Source of the DNA: Periplaneta americana
Lineage: Eukaryota > Arthropoda > Insecta > Blattodea > Blattidae
DNA: 64,000 nucleotides
Direction: 5' to 3'
Assembly (NCBI RefSeq): GCF_040183065.1
Contig: NC_091117.1
Span: 102,125,501-102,189,500 of the forward strand
A program made the position numbers and the translations under genes. Below the pieces are notes generated by a model, which was not told where the DNA came from, searched no databases, and worked only from the letters and a program-made list of their open reading frames with translations. Numbering within the stretch: the first letter of the stretch is position 1; every line of letters starts with the position of its first letter. Of the stretch, positions 55,491-64,000 are shown one piece after another.

Positions 55491-55668
55491 GATTCTGGAA
55501 GTGCAGCATGAGCTGCAAATCACCCTTGGAGTATGCAGAGAAGGACGCAGAGACTTGAACATGGCTAAGCGGCAGTTCACAACAGCCAGTCTTGGGATTC
55601 TTGCAAACTATCGCAAGAGGCAACTGGTGCAGGGTCTTCTGGATTCCCTGAACACCATCAAGACGTTG
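55491..55668 (+). CDS. Vps50: Vps50 (syndetin) exon 4
   Basis: 178 bases from the CTGCAATAG acceptor to the GTGAGG donor. The first base completes Arg-132 from exon 3; it then encodes residues 133-191: ILEVQHELQITLGVCREGRR, DLNMAKRQFTTASLGILANY, RKRQLVQGLLDSLNTIKTL. The C-x-x-GRR-x-LN-x-A ... ASLG-x-LAN-x-RKRQL-x-x-LL-x-SL-x-TIKTL pattern is strongly conserved in syndetin and diagnostic. Helical CATCHR-type tethering region. Ends in phase 0. Confidence 0.97.
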
Positions 55669-55741
55669 GTGAGGTTCATTAAATGTTCATAGAAGCTTTA
55701 CCCTTTCATCATATGCCAAGTGAATGACATTATGAAAGCCA

Positions 55742-56230
55742 TCAGCATAGCTCAGGGTGCCTGCCGATCCGGAGTTGAGATTGGGATGGGTTCGATTTCC
55801 GCTTGGGCTGATTACCTGTTTGGGTTTGATATCTTCTTCTGCCTCGAACTTTCCTCGTGTTCACCATTCTTTGCAGTGCATCCTTCAGTAGACAGTTTCT
55901 TCTTAACCAGTGGCCTAGCCAATTTCTTGTCCTCTTCCTGATCAGTTTCAGCATTATTCTTTGTTCACTCAATCTTTCTAGTATAGCTTCATTTTTATTG
56001 TCTGTCCACTTCACTTGTTCCATTATTTTCAATATCCACATTTCAAATGCTCTCAGTCGTTTCTCTTCGTTGTAATGTTCATGTTTCTTCCCCATAAAAT
56101 GCCACATTCCACACAAAGCATTTCACTAATCTCTTCCTTAATTCTTTTCCAGAGATGCGCAGAAGATTCTTCTTCTTCTATTAAGAACTCCTTTTGCCAT
56201 TGCTATCCTCATTCTGACATGCTAAGAGCA
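55742..56230 (-). pseudogene. Non-LTR reverse transcriptase C-terminal fragment
   Basis: The - strand reads EEKRLRAFEMWILKIMEQVK, then WTDNKNEAILERLSEQ and RTRNWLGHWLRRNCLLKDAL, then RKVRGRRRYQ. The FEMW, NWLGHWLRR and GRRRYQ blocks belong to the same general RTE-like C-terminal domain as RRLRWAGHVARM at 29600, but to a different subfamily. It lies between Vps50 exons 4 and 5. Frameshifts near 55780. Confidence 0.72.
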
Positions 56231-56621
56231 GCTCGTGTTACTGGTTATAGTACACCTCCAGTATTTGAAGCTGTGCACTTGTTCTTCTACCTCATTTCGA
56301 ATTCGCATGTAATGACTAATAGTTCCTTATTATTCAGTTTTCTTTACTATAACACGAATTGGTACAGTCCAGGACCCAAATAAATTTTGTATTGTTTGCA
56401 TTGAAAATATTGTGACACTTCATGTGCAAACTTTCTTGACAAGTATTCGTATATATTTAATATGGATAAATTATATCGAGATTGATAAGAAGACTGTACA
56501 CAGAGGAACAGAGAAATTACATGCTACAGACTTTTCAGTGTAAAGTAATTGAAAACTTGTCTTGCTGTTAAAATATAAAAATTATACATCTTGATTACAC
56601 AACTTTTAACACTATATCACT

Positions 56622-56803
56622 TCGGAATATGTAGTTTATTGCTTTTACATGTTAAATACTAAGTATGTTACCTTGTTGACTAGTTTCATCCTGTTGTGGG
56701 TATCCTCCCCCAGTTTTGAGGATGGCCCACAAAGGCTGAAACTAGTCAACAAAGTACTGTACTTAGTATTTAACACGCGAAAGCAATAAACTACATATTC
56801 CGA
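56622..56803. repeat. 182-bp inverted repeat with decayed ribozyme-like core
   Basis: TCGGAATATGTAGTTTATTG at the left matches the complement at the right end, and the arms (about 56622-56700 and 56725-56803) also share GTTAAATACTAAGTA and GACTAGTTTCA. Each arm, read towards the outside, holds GAGGAT ... GCTGAAACTAGTCAACAA. This is reminiscent of the trailer of Penelope-like elements, but no protein remains. Confidence 0.7.
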
Positions 56804-56987
56804 CAATATAAAAATTAGTTTTGAGTATTATAGTACTCCCTCTTTCCATAATATAATAACCAAGTGAAGGTGCTGAATATGATTCCTAATTGGCAATCAT
56901 TAAATTACTGTTCAAAAGAACCAGGTGGAGTCTTTTATACCAGTATACTTGTATGCACGTATATTTAAACTTTTCTTTTTCTCCCAG

Positions 56988-57176
56988 CAACGCACAGAAG
57001 AACGTCTTCAAGAACTGTTGAATGAGGGGAACTATCCAGGTGCGATAGCTCTTCTACTGGAGTGCCAAAGTGCTGCATCAACATACCGACATTTCACATG
57101 TGTGGCAGCACTGAGTGGGAAACTGCAAGACACATTAGAAATGACAGAAGAACAGCTTGACCAAGCCCTTGCAAAG
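56988..57176 (+). CDS. Vps50: Vps50 (syndetin) exon 5
   Basis: 189 bases (63 codons, residues 192-254) from TTCTCCCAG to the donor GTATGA, phase 0. It encodes [64 protein letters not shown]. Joined to exon 4 this gives IKTL-QRT, exactly as in animal syndetins, with the following L-x-E-x-YPGAI-x-L-LECQ-AAST-x-x-H and KLQDTLE-x-x-EEQLD-x-AL pattern. The next exon should lie downstream but was not recognised within the window. Confidence 0.97.
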
Positions 57177-57182
57177 GTATGA

Positions 57183-57295
57183 CACACACGCACACACACA
57201 TACACACACAAAATCCCTCCCTCCCTCCCTCACTCTCTTCCCCCTCTCTCCTCCTCTTCCCCTCTCCCTCCCTCTCTCTCTCTCATCCTTTAATC
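57183..57295. repeat. (CA)n and (CT)n simple repeats
   Basis: CA-rich tract at about 57183-57210 and CT/CCCT-rich tract at about 57213-57290, directly after the exon 5 donor. The pyrimidine-rich stretch could mimic a splice acceptor tract. Confidence 0.9.
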
Positions 57296-57847
57296 CTTTC
57301 TTAGTGATAGGCTCGTTATGACAATTACCTACTATGCCGCAAGGCTACAGAACATTGCAGGTAGAACAGTTTCAGAGGAATGCTTTGGAATGCCATTTTG
57401 ATGCGTTTCAGTTGGAAAAGAAACCCTATGCATTACGAGACACGATCAAGGAAATCCATTCGAGCTCATTTATAAATTAATTTATTTATTAAGGCGTATA
57501 AAAATTATGAGAGATAGAGAAATATTAGTATTTAAGGATATATGAATGCAGTAAATTTCCTTAGAAGTATTTTCATAGGCATCCAATTATGTAGGGAGAC
57601 ATCAGGTACCGTCAGCTGAATAAATGAATGCAGTAAAAGCACTGTGGCCTTTACTTCATCATGTTTGTGGAATCTGTGCTCTGTCAGAACTTTAAGGGTC
57701 CAAACAAATGAAAGTCGCGACAAATTGGGTCTGTAAGTATGGTGACCCAAAGCCTCGTACCTTTTCCTTGCAACACATTCTAAGTAGCCTACTTCTGCTT
57801 TGAACATATTTGGAAAACACTATAACACTATCGATTTTAACAGAGAT
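57296..57847. other. Vps50 intron 5, unassigned
   Basis: No feature recognised. Confidence 0.3.
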
Positions 57848-57922
57848 GCGCAGAACATGGCAGGCAGTCAGGACTAGGAACTAGTTCCTGATTGGCGTAC
57901 AGCAGGAAGCCCTACTGACATC
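57848..57922 (+). mobile_element. Penelope-like trailer fragment
   Basis: Reads AACATGGCAGGCAGTCAGGA, AACTAGTTCCTGATTGGCGT, ACAGCAGGAAGCCCTACTGA: the inverted match of 53110-53185 in the Penelope-like fragment. Confidence 0.8.
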
Positions 57923-58039
57923 TACATTACATACTTCCTGTATATAGAACCAAATCATTCTCACAAGCACTGTCACCACATGATTATACTTTGTATAAGA
58001 AATATACAGCCATATAGCTTCTGCTTCTTTGACTTTATA

Positions 58040-58200
58040 CTGTATGTTGTTATTGTTGTCTAATACTCGGCCCTTGGCAGTGAACCATTAGTGCTCTTGC
58101 TCTCCAGTATTTTTCAAATATGGATCCAGCAGGTAGGGCATTACAGGTTTGAAGATGGTTTTCTGCCATTTCTTCTACTTGATCACATAGAGGACAGTGG
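58040..58200 (-). mobile_element. 3' end of a non-LTR retroelement with RNase H-type tail
   Basis: On the - strand: ENHLQTCNALPAGS, then IFEKYWRARALMVHCQGP and stop, then a (CAA)n-like tail. It aligns with EDHLKTCEALRSEE / VQKYWKARLLMASLPNARH at 60659-60902. Only the last ~50 codons remain. Confidence 0.65.
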
Positions 58201-58344
58201 TGTAGCCAGACTAATTATTTTGGGTGGGTCAGATATGCAGGTTTTATAAAGTACCTGACAATGGCGCTGTCGTCAACTCTCTTGAAACTCATTCTCGGAA
58301 GTCTTATTTAATAACATGCAAAATTATGATAAAAATCATTCAAG

Positions 58345-58885
58345 TCATACCTATACAAATGCTTCATAAGTTGAACTGGAGCTGTCGAGATTTCCTAGCA
58401 CAAATCTGTTGACCACTGATGATGGGTCCTTCAACAAATTCCAACTTTTCTTCCTCTTGATGGATAAAATTGCTAGATTACAAAGCCTTGTGGTTGTCAT
58501 GGTTGTCCTGGTGTAAGTTTTTATTCGTCGTGATGCAGAAAAATTCCTTTCTGCAGATCCAGTTGTGATGGGACAGATCAGTAGGCCTGTAATTTGTAAA
58601 ACTTGGAGTAGTTCCTGGAATGCCAAACCCATGCTTATGTTTTGTAGTTTAGAATATAGGTCACACACATATTTTGATTTAATATTCACAGGGAACACTG
58701 TTTCTCTAGAAGTTCCTTGTTTATATTTAACACAAAATTTGAAGATCCATACAAGTCAGCCAGTTCTGGCAGTGTCTTGAAGTTCATGAAATCAGAAGAC
58801 TTCGGATCACAAACTGATACTGCTTCACAGAAAACAGAATTTTCCTCAAAGCATCTTTTCATTTCTAATATCACATTATGAAGTA
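58345..58885 (-). pseudogene. hAT transposase, C-terminal part
   Basis: The - strand reads FNTLPELADLYGSS-like and NKELLEKQCSL, then LYSKLQNISMGLAFQELLQV and LLICPITTGSAERNFSASRR, IKTYTRTTMTTTRLCNLAIL, SIKRKK. The P-x-[ST]-x-SAERNFS-x-L/S-RRIKTY-x-RTTM-x-x-x-RL-x-x-LA dimerisation motif is diagnostic of hAT transposases of the ZMYM/zinc-finger-MYM-like group. One frameshift near 58690. It is the downstream half of the protein begun at 61040-60300, the two being separated by the Helitron. Confidence 0.88.
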
Positions 58886-58928
<43 letters not shown>

Positions 58929-60173
58929 CTATATATAATTTGAACTGGTAATGGAAATTACAGGAAAACGGCTGAATGGATTTTAATAAATGGCCCCTCA
59001 TTTTGAAGCTTGGAACCCAAAGTTTTTCGGAAAAGTAGTAGTTTTCAGTGAAATGTCAATTTTACTACATAATTTTCCTATTTTCCAAAATCCATCTGTT
59101 GTCAGTTTTGAGAACTAATTTTATTGCATCACGGCCGACTTGATTGAATTTCAGAACAAAACACACACTACAAAAAACAATAGGCTATTACACGAAGGCC
59201 ATGACCTGCAGGATTGCCGACATATTTAGAGCTCCATTCAATTTGTTATTGAAAACTGATTCTGCAGTGTATAATTTTCTGAGTACAGCTGTGTATTGGA
59301 TATTCAAATCTACGAAACTTGAGGTGGTTTGATGACATTATTACCATTAGAAATTAAATATTATTATAGTTAATATCATGATGTATCTATTTTTCATTAA
59401 TTGTACATAATATTGATGCTATATTGATGACATGAAAGCGAAACGTTTTGAGGTTATGTAAGTAAATGTAGAGAATATCTTAATTTAGATCTTCATTTCT
59501 ATAATTTACTGAGTGGCTGCTATATATAACTACAAAACTTAAGTAAGGTAATAATATTGTTATTAAAAATCAAATATTTTTATACTTATTAACCCAGTGG
59601 GGTTGGGTCTTTTTCCATATACTTAATGGTGGTGTAGTGTAGATATTGATACGTGTCATTGTCTTCAGTTTTGGCTCGAGAGAGCGCAAAAATTACAGTT
59701 CCTAAGGAAATATCAAAAGGTATTACTTACTGATAAAATAAGAGGCCTAGAAAATTTTGTAGTCTCCAGATCATTTCAGCAAGATCTCTTAGTAGGATAA
59801 AATGATATTATGCTCTACATTTCAAGTTCTACATGCAGCAGCTATACGAAAATGCTATTGTTCAAAAGCTTAGCAAACCTGACATTTTTTTAACTTTTGC
59901 CTACAATTCACAATGACCTGAAATAGCTACTGCTATCGTCCTGGCATTGATACTTGCGTTTTCGCGTTGAAACTCAAAAACTGAAGTTGTATAGGTTCCA
60001 GAAAAAGTATTTCGCCTAAAAAAAATCCATTCAGAGGGAGTATGTTTCATTATTATGGATGCAAATAACTATCAAAAAGACAAGTATTCTTCATTGAAAA
60101 TAAATCTGAAAAATATTTATTTGAACGTCTAACGAACTTAGTTTGCAGCAGCATTTGCTGCACAAGCCACTAG
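58886..60173 (+). mobile_element. Non-autonomous Helitron
   Basis: Begins TC (58886-58887, TCTATATATATATA...), ends CTAG (60170-60173), and is inserted between A (58885) and T (60174), as Helitrons are. A hairpin GCAGCA-gcatt-TGCTGC (60145-60161) sits 8 nt before the CTAG terminus, the canonical terminator. No Rep/helicase ORF, so it is non-autonomous, 1288 bp. It splits a hAT pseudogene. Confidence 0.88.
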
Positions 60174-60299
60174 TATTATATAAACTTGCTCTCAGCAAAA
60201 CCTATCTTGTTGCTCTGAATTGGAACTCTTCAGCATAGCATCACCATCATCAGTAACGAAATAGTCTCTTACCAGAGATTGAGGTGGTCGATTTAATTT

Positions 60300-61040
60300 A
60301 ATTATGGTTTATTTAACAACGCTGACAACTGCAGAGGTTATATCAGCATTGCTGTTGTGCCGGAATTTTGTCCCGCAGGAAGTAAATCTACTGACATGAG
60401 CCTGCCACATTTGAGGTGATCGATGATTTCTTTTTTCTTGTGCAGAGACACTGATTCCGAAAACTTCTGTCATACAAACAGCACTAGAATAAAATTCTTC
60501 GAATTTCTCTTCGTTTTGGAGCTTTGAAAAATTTTCTATCATTGCCTTAATCAGGGACGAACATTTACTAATATCCATTTTTGAAGAATGAGGTGCTTCC
60601 GATAATGAATTTACAAGAGCAAGAATACGTTCTAAGTAAGCCAAATAAAATAAGGTGTTGTTGTTGTTGTCTAGTGCCTTGCATTTGGCAATGAAGCCAT
60701 TAGCAGTCGTGCTTTCCAATACTTTTGAACTGTAGTTTCTTCTGATCTTAATGCTTCACAGGTCTTCAAGTGGTCTTCATTCATTTCTGCTGGATCGTTA
60801 CACAGGACACATATGGGTGAAGCTGAGATACCTATTCTGCAGAGATGACTTGCTAGACAGTCATGATTTGTCAATAGTCTGAAGGCTGCAACTGCTGTTT
60901 TCATAAAATAAGGTGTCAAATTTTTCTAGCTGATGTAACAATCCAGTAGCGTCCACAGCTTCCTTCTTTTTATCACTACCAGACAGTTTTTTTAGGCCCA
61001 ACCTAACACAGTTAAATAGACTCTTGAAGAAATGAACGCA
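60300..61040 (-). pseudogene. hAT transposase, middle part
   Basis: The - strand reads LKKLSGSDKKKEAVDATGLL and HQLEKFDTL (about 61000-60917), then after the 244-bp insertion FYLAYLERILALVNSLSEAP, SSKMDISKCSSLIKAMIENF, SKLQNEEKFEEFYSSAVCMT. This is the ZMYM-like hAT region (L-x-x-FDTL-x-L-x-x-LE-x-IL-x-x-VN-x-LSE). It continues to RPPQSLVRDYF near 60290 and, beyond the Helitron, to the dimerisation domain at 58885-58345. Confidence 0.8.
60659..60902 (-). mobile_element. 5'-truncated non-LTR copy with 14-bp target duplication
   Basis: An exact ATAAAATAAGGTGT repeat flanks it at 60645-60658 and 60903-60916. On the - strand it starts inside a C-terminal zinc-knuckle-like domain (LLTNHDCLASHLCRIG, SPICVLCNDPAEMNEDHLKT), ends at ...LMASLPNARH-stop and finishes with a (CAACAA)n-like tail. 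It cuts the hAT gene between DTL and FYL. Confidence 0.93.
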
Positions 61041-61059
61041 TTTTTGACTTCTTATCTCA

Positions 61060-61500
61060 ATTATTGCTTTGGATCCATGGTTTATTTTTAATGTTGAGTG
61101 TTTTCCGTAAAAAAAGAAAAAAAGCTAAAAATTCGCAAATTTTATTGAGTGGGCCTAGGCCACAGATAAGAGGACAGTTTGGGTTATTGTAAATTCCTGT
61201 TTTGTTTGAGTGCTTCGCTAAACAGTCATATTCTGTGACTAGTCTCAATTTTGCTACTGGAGTTTTGCATGGTGCTTGAGGAATGATTTCTGGTTTATTA
61301 ATAATGATAATCCACTTTTTGTCCTTGACTTTGTTGTGTTGATCTTTGCATCTGCTTTTAATTGTTGTTTTTATAGATTATGAAGGGTAAATTTTTATTA
61401 TTCTTTTGAGGTAGGTCACAGCCTCTCTTTGCAAGAAGATCAGCAGTCTTGTTGCCAGAGATTTCAGAATGTAATGGTATCCATTGTAGTTGTACTTTTT
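61060..61500 (-). pseudogene. Non-LTR RNase H and C-terminal fragment
   Basis: On the - strand from ~61500: VQLQWIPLHSEISGNKTADLLA-type segment with WIPxHxxxxGNxxADxxA, the fourth catalytic region of retroelement RNase H, then KRGCDLPQ. After a break, MRLVTEYDCLAKHSNKTGIY and NNPNCPLI follow, the same domain as in the 60659-60902 copy. Fragmentary. Confidence 0.7.
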
Positions 61501-62859
61501 TCTGTGGTTTCTGATGTTGAATCATTTGAAGGTATTAATGTAGATTGACATGTTATTGATGTTATACAAACATAATTATTGTGAGCTTTCTTTCCAAAAC
61601 TGACTATCTTCAAAAACTTGTTTTTAGAGGAAACGCAATTTCTGCTGCAATCGCTACAAGCAAAAATCAAATAGAAATTTGTACTTACATTATTTTTCAT
61701 GCAATTTTGCTCCATTAAAGAATTTCTGTTGTGGTCCTGTCGATATAGTGTTTCATGGAAAGAAAGTAGCTCATTTTTGCTCTGGATTTAGTTAGTTATG
61801 GAGAAAATAGCATTCTTTTCATTGAGAATTTGAAGGAATTTAGTATTATTTTGCATAAAATAATGTCACTAGTGAATATCTAACCTCAAACATTGTATAA
61901 ATCCACTCTTAGTTGAAAACTTCAAATGTTGGAGATAGTGAGTTTTGGAAAGGAGGGTCACAATTATTGAATTGTATAGAAAATAAAGTATTCTATATTT
62001 ACGTGGCACTATGAAAGCTCTTGTGTATAACTAGTAACATATATCCCACCATTTGAGAAGTATTGGTTTTCGGAAGAAGAAAATGAAAAGTAACGTCTTC
62101 AATTGTAGTTGGGTGGAAAAATAACTAAGTAGTGTTTAACCATCTGTTACAAATAACTGATACAATTCCTAACAGATACAGAAAGTAACAGAGTAAATTA
62201 ATCCTTTACAATCAAACCTTTGTATTATGAAGACCAATATAACAGTAAACCAGAATGTAACGATAATTTTAGTTTGTTCCAGTATATTTCCTGACTTCAT
62301 ATTAAACATGCTGCTTTTTACTGCGATAAAACAATTTTAGTATCACCTTGTTATAATGATGAATTTTAAGCTCAATAATAATTGTTAATACATTATCTTT
62401 TGTCCTTGGTAGAAAGCAAATTAAATTACTGGAATCATCATCTGCCAACCCTTTTCACATGAATTGGTACCCTAATAACTTTTCCATTTTCTTACAAAGC
62501 AGTAAATTGCAGCGATTGACAGCTGCCTGTTTACTGAAGTAATTACAGGTAGCTTAAGCCTGCTTTATGAATTTATCACCAGATCTCACTCTTTGCAACT
62601 GCCCTTTCTGTGAAACAGTAGTGTATTTATAATGCGAGGTTTGTCCTTGCCAACTGGATAGATAAAATTTGTCATTAGCAAGCAGATGAAAGAAATTCTT
62701 TTGCACTCCTTTACTCTTTAAAAGTTAAACTTTATTCGCTGTGAAGAGTGAATTTGTAGTGAATGTTGGTAAAGGAACATGGATTCTGACAAAAGAAAAT
62801 CAATACATTCATTCATTTGTCATGCGCCTGACTCCTGTGGTCGTCCCTCTCCGACGTGT
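61501..62859. other. Vps50 downstream intron or beyond, unassigned
   Basis: AT-rich. No Vps50 exon, other gene or repeat family recognised. Confidence 0.35.
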
Positions 62860-63400
62860 TGTCGAGGTGGGGAGGGGAAACGAGAATGACTGAACAAGAT
62901 GGCCGAAGCGTAAAGGGTAATGAGTTATCGATGTTGGGTGCCAGTTGTTGTATGTTGGTCTCCGTGGTTGTTCCTCTCTGATATGTCATCGATGTGGGGA
63001 GAGTGGAAACGGGAGAGACGGGACAAGAGGGCTAAGCTTGTTTTGGGGAGATGATGATACCATGATGCTGAAGAAAATACTCTGTTACAGATGTAGGTGT
63101 TTATTTAAACAATTTGCATACTTCTGTAGTTAGTGAGCAGGGGAAACGGGAGTGTCGTTGAGGAAATCTAGGTTATTGAAAGTGTGGCCCTCTGACTCTG
63201 ACTGAAGTTACTCGAAGTTATACTGATGTCAGGACGATATATGAGAGGGATAACGGGAGTGCCTGGGGAGAACTGAAGATGAGACATGGAGAGAGTAGCT
63301 GTGGGGCTGGTAGGAAGTGAGCAGGATGACAACGTAGAAAAGAGAGAGAAAACGGGAGTACTTGGGGGATGGGGGAAACGGGAGTGGCCTGAAGTTTCAC
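62860..63400 (+). repeat. Dispersed GGGAAACGGGAG repeat region, purine-rich
   Basis: At least six copies of a GGGGAAACGGGAGTG-like word occur at irregular spacing (near 62876, 63005, 63141, 63250, 63350 and 63373) in a G/A-rich strand. The base composition is strikingly unlike the AT-rich remainder of the window. No coding frame I can support. Confidence 0.65.
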
Positions 63401-63458
63401 GATGTGGGGGGAGGGGAGGAAAGCGAGAGAGATGGAACCAGGTTTGAGGTTAGTTCTC

Positions 63459-63633
63459 TCAATCGACGGATCAACAAAGATGCTTTGTGACTTTTCGACA
63501 GAAAACAAGCTCCATAGGTGTCGAGGGATCATAACAAGCCTGGCTTCGCGACTTTTCGACACCAGGAGCTGGAAAATGGACAACTCTTCTGTCGAGGGAT
63601 CAACAAAGAATGCTTTGCGACTTTTCGACAGAA
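63459..63633 (+). repeat. Three tandem ~62-71-bp self-complementary units
   Basis: Unit 2: outer arms GGTGTCGA (63517-63524) and TCGACACC (63556-63563), inner arms AAGC/GCTT. Unit 3: outer arms TTCTGTCGA (63587-63595) and TCGACAGAA (63625-63633), inner arms CAAAG/CTTTG. Unit 1 (63459-63502) keeps inner CAAAG/CTTTG and outer TCGA/TCGA with a decayed left arm. Between the arms GGGATCA and CGACTTT are conserved. Function unknown. Confidence 0.7.
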
Positions 63634-64000
63634 GAAGGGGTTCGAAGGTAGGACTTGGGTTGGGAAGACTGAGGCTGGAAAGATTTATGGGGAGAAAGTG
63701 TAGGGGTGTTTGGAACTACGGAAGGAGAGATGAGGTGGCGAACTGTATAGGGAAGAGTAAGAGAGAGGGAGAGAGTGAGGGCTAGTGGGAAATGGAGCGC
63801 AAGTCAGCCCTCCTTTCTGGGGGTGATGTACGTGCCGAGACACGTACAAACAAAAAGTAAGTATCTGCGCCTAAGCGAGAAGAATGAGCACTGGACGAAG
63901 GTAGCGTGATAGCTATCCCCCATCTAAGGCAATGACTGATTCTGTCGGGAATGCACCGTCTTATATACACCCCTCGGAGATGACGTCAATAAGCATTTTC
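63634..64000. other. Unassigned window end
   Basis: Continues purine-rich to ~63790, then mixed sequence with GACACGTACAAAC and, near the end, CTTATATACACC, a possible TATA-type element. No open frame with a recognisable domain. Confidence 0.3.

Noticed and set aside
56622..56803. A functional hammerhead ribozyme pair in the inverted repeat
   Set aside because: GAGGAT...GAAACTAGTC resembles the core, but the invariant C-U-G-A-x-G-A is not intact in either arm.
57177..64000. Next Vps50 exon (expected helical segment following ALAKV)
   Set aside because: I looked for the conserved downstream segment and saw no frame with matching residues and splice sites; it is probably beyond the window or too diverged to see by eye.

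Overview
The window is animal, almost certainly insect, nuclear DNA. It is AT-rich, has one dispersed intron-split host gene, and is packed with diverse transposons plus (ATT)n and (TA)n microsatellites. The RTE-type retroelement with an (AAGT)n tail, the tRNA-headed SINE whose tail carries a GACGCTAAATAACC-like segment, and the frequent AGGCCTA motif together suggest a polyneopteran such as a cockroach. That placement is recollection and inference, not a search result.

The only host gene I can support is Vps50 (syndetin, the EARP-specific subunit of the endosome-recycling tethering complex), on the + strand. Five exons join in phase: 30605-30649 (start ATG, 15 codons), 30781-30993, 41830-41966, 55491-55668 and 56988-57176, giving about the first 254 residues. 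The gene runs on beyond 57176 and I did not find its next exon. Its second and third introns (about 10.8 and 13.5 kb) are large because they are filled with transposons.

Layout. 1-1347: 3' part of a Jockey-type retrotransposon. 1843-7635: a non-autonomous hAT element (8-bp target duplication GTCCATTC) split by a full-length Jockey-type element at 2890-7429. 9871-15772: an internally deleted P-like/THAP9-like transposon with ~490-bp terminal inverted repeats, holding a nested PIF/Harbinger-like element. 15773-18795: a degenerate DNA transposon holding an inverted tRNA-SINE insertion. 18945-30371: a second, inverted P-like copy broken up by a GQNKN-type transposon, another transposon (itself holding a palindromic mariner and a SINE), a mariner and an RTE retroelement; its head ends about 230 bp upstream of the Vps50 start. 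31-41 kb (intron 2): MITEs, tRNA-derived repeats, a second GQNKN-type transposon with a nested mariner MITE, a mariner with ~395-bp inverted repeats and a pogo-type element. 42-55.5 kb (intron 3): pogo and other MITEs, a 2.3-kb minisatellite whose units are multiples of 9 bp, a hAT relic split by a SINE, a broken multicopy Cys-rich gene, a Penelope-like fragment and a nearly intact mariner. 57-64 kb: a hAT relic split by a Helitron (TC...CTAG ends) and by a short non-LTR copy with a 14-bp target duplication, then a G-rich dispersed repeat and a small array of self-complementary units.

Every transposon protein gene is broken except ORF1 of the Jockey-type element; the mariner at 53960-55105 needs only one stop codon reversed. 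I see no CRISPR array, no rRNA and no bacterial gene. The most unusual observations are the self-complementary units at 63.46-63.63 kb with compensating arm changes, the reiterated THAP first-exon-like modules in both P-like copies, the 44.64-46.98 kb minisatellite, and the exact fossil record of nested insertions.
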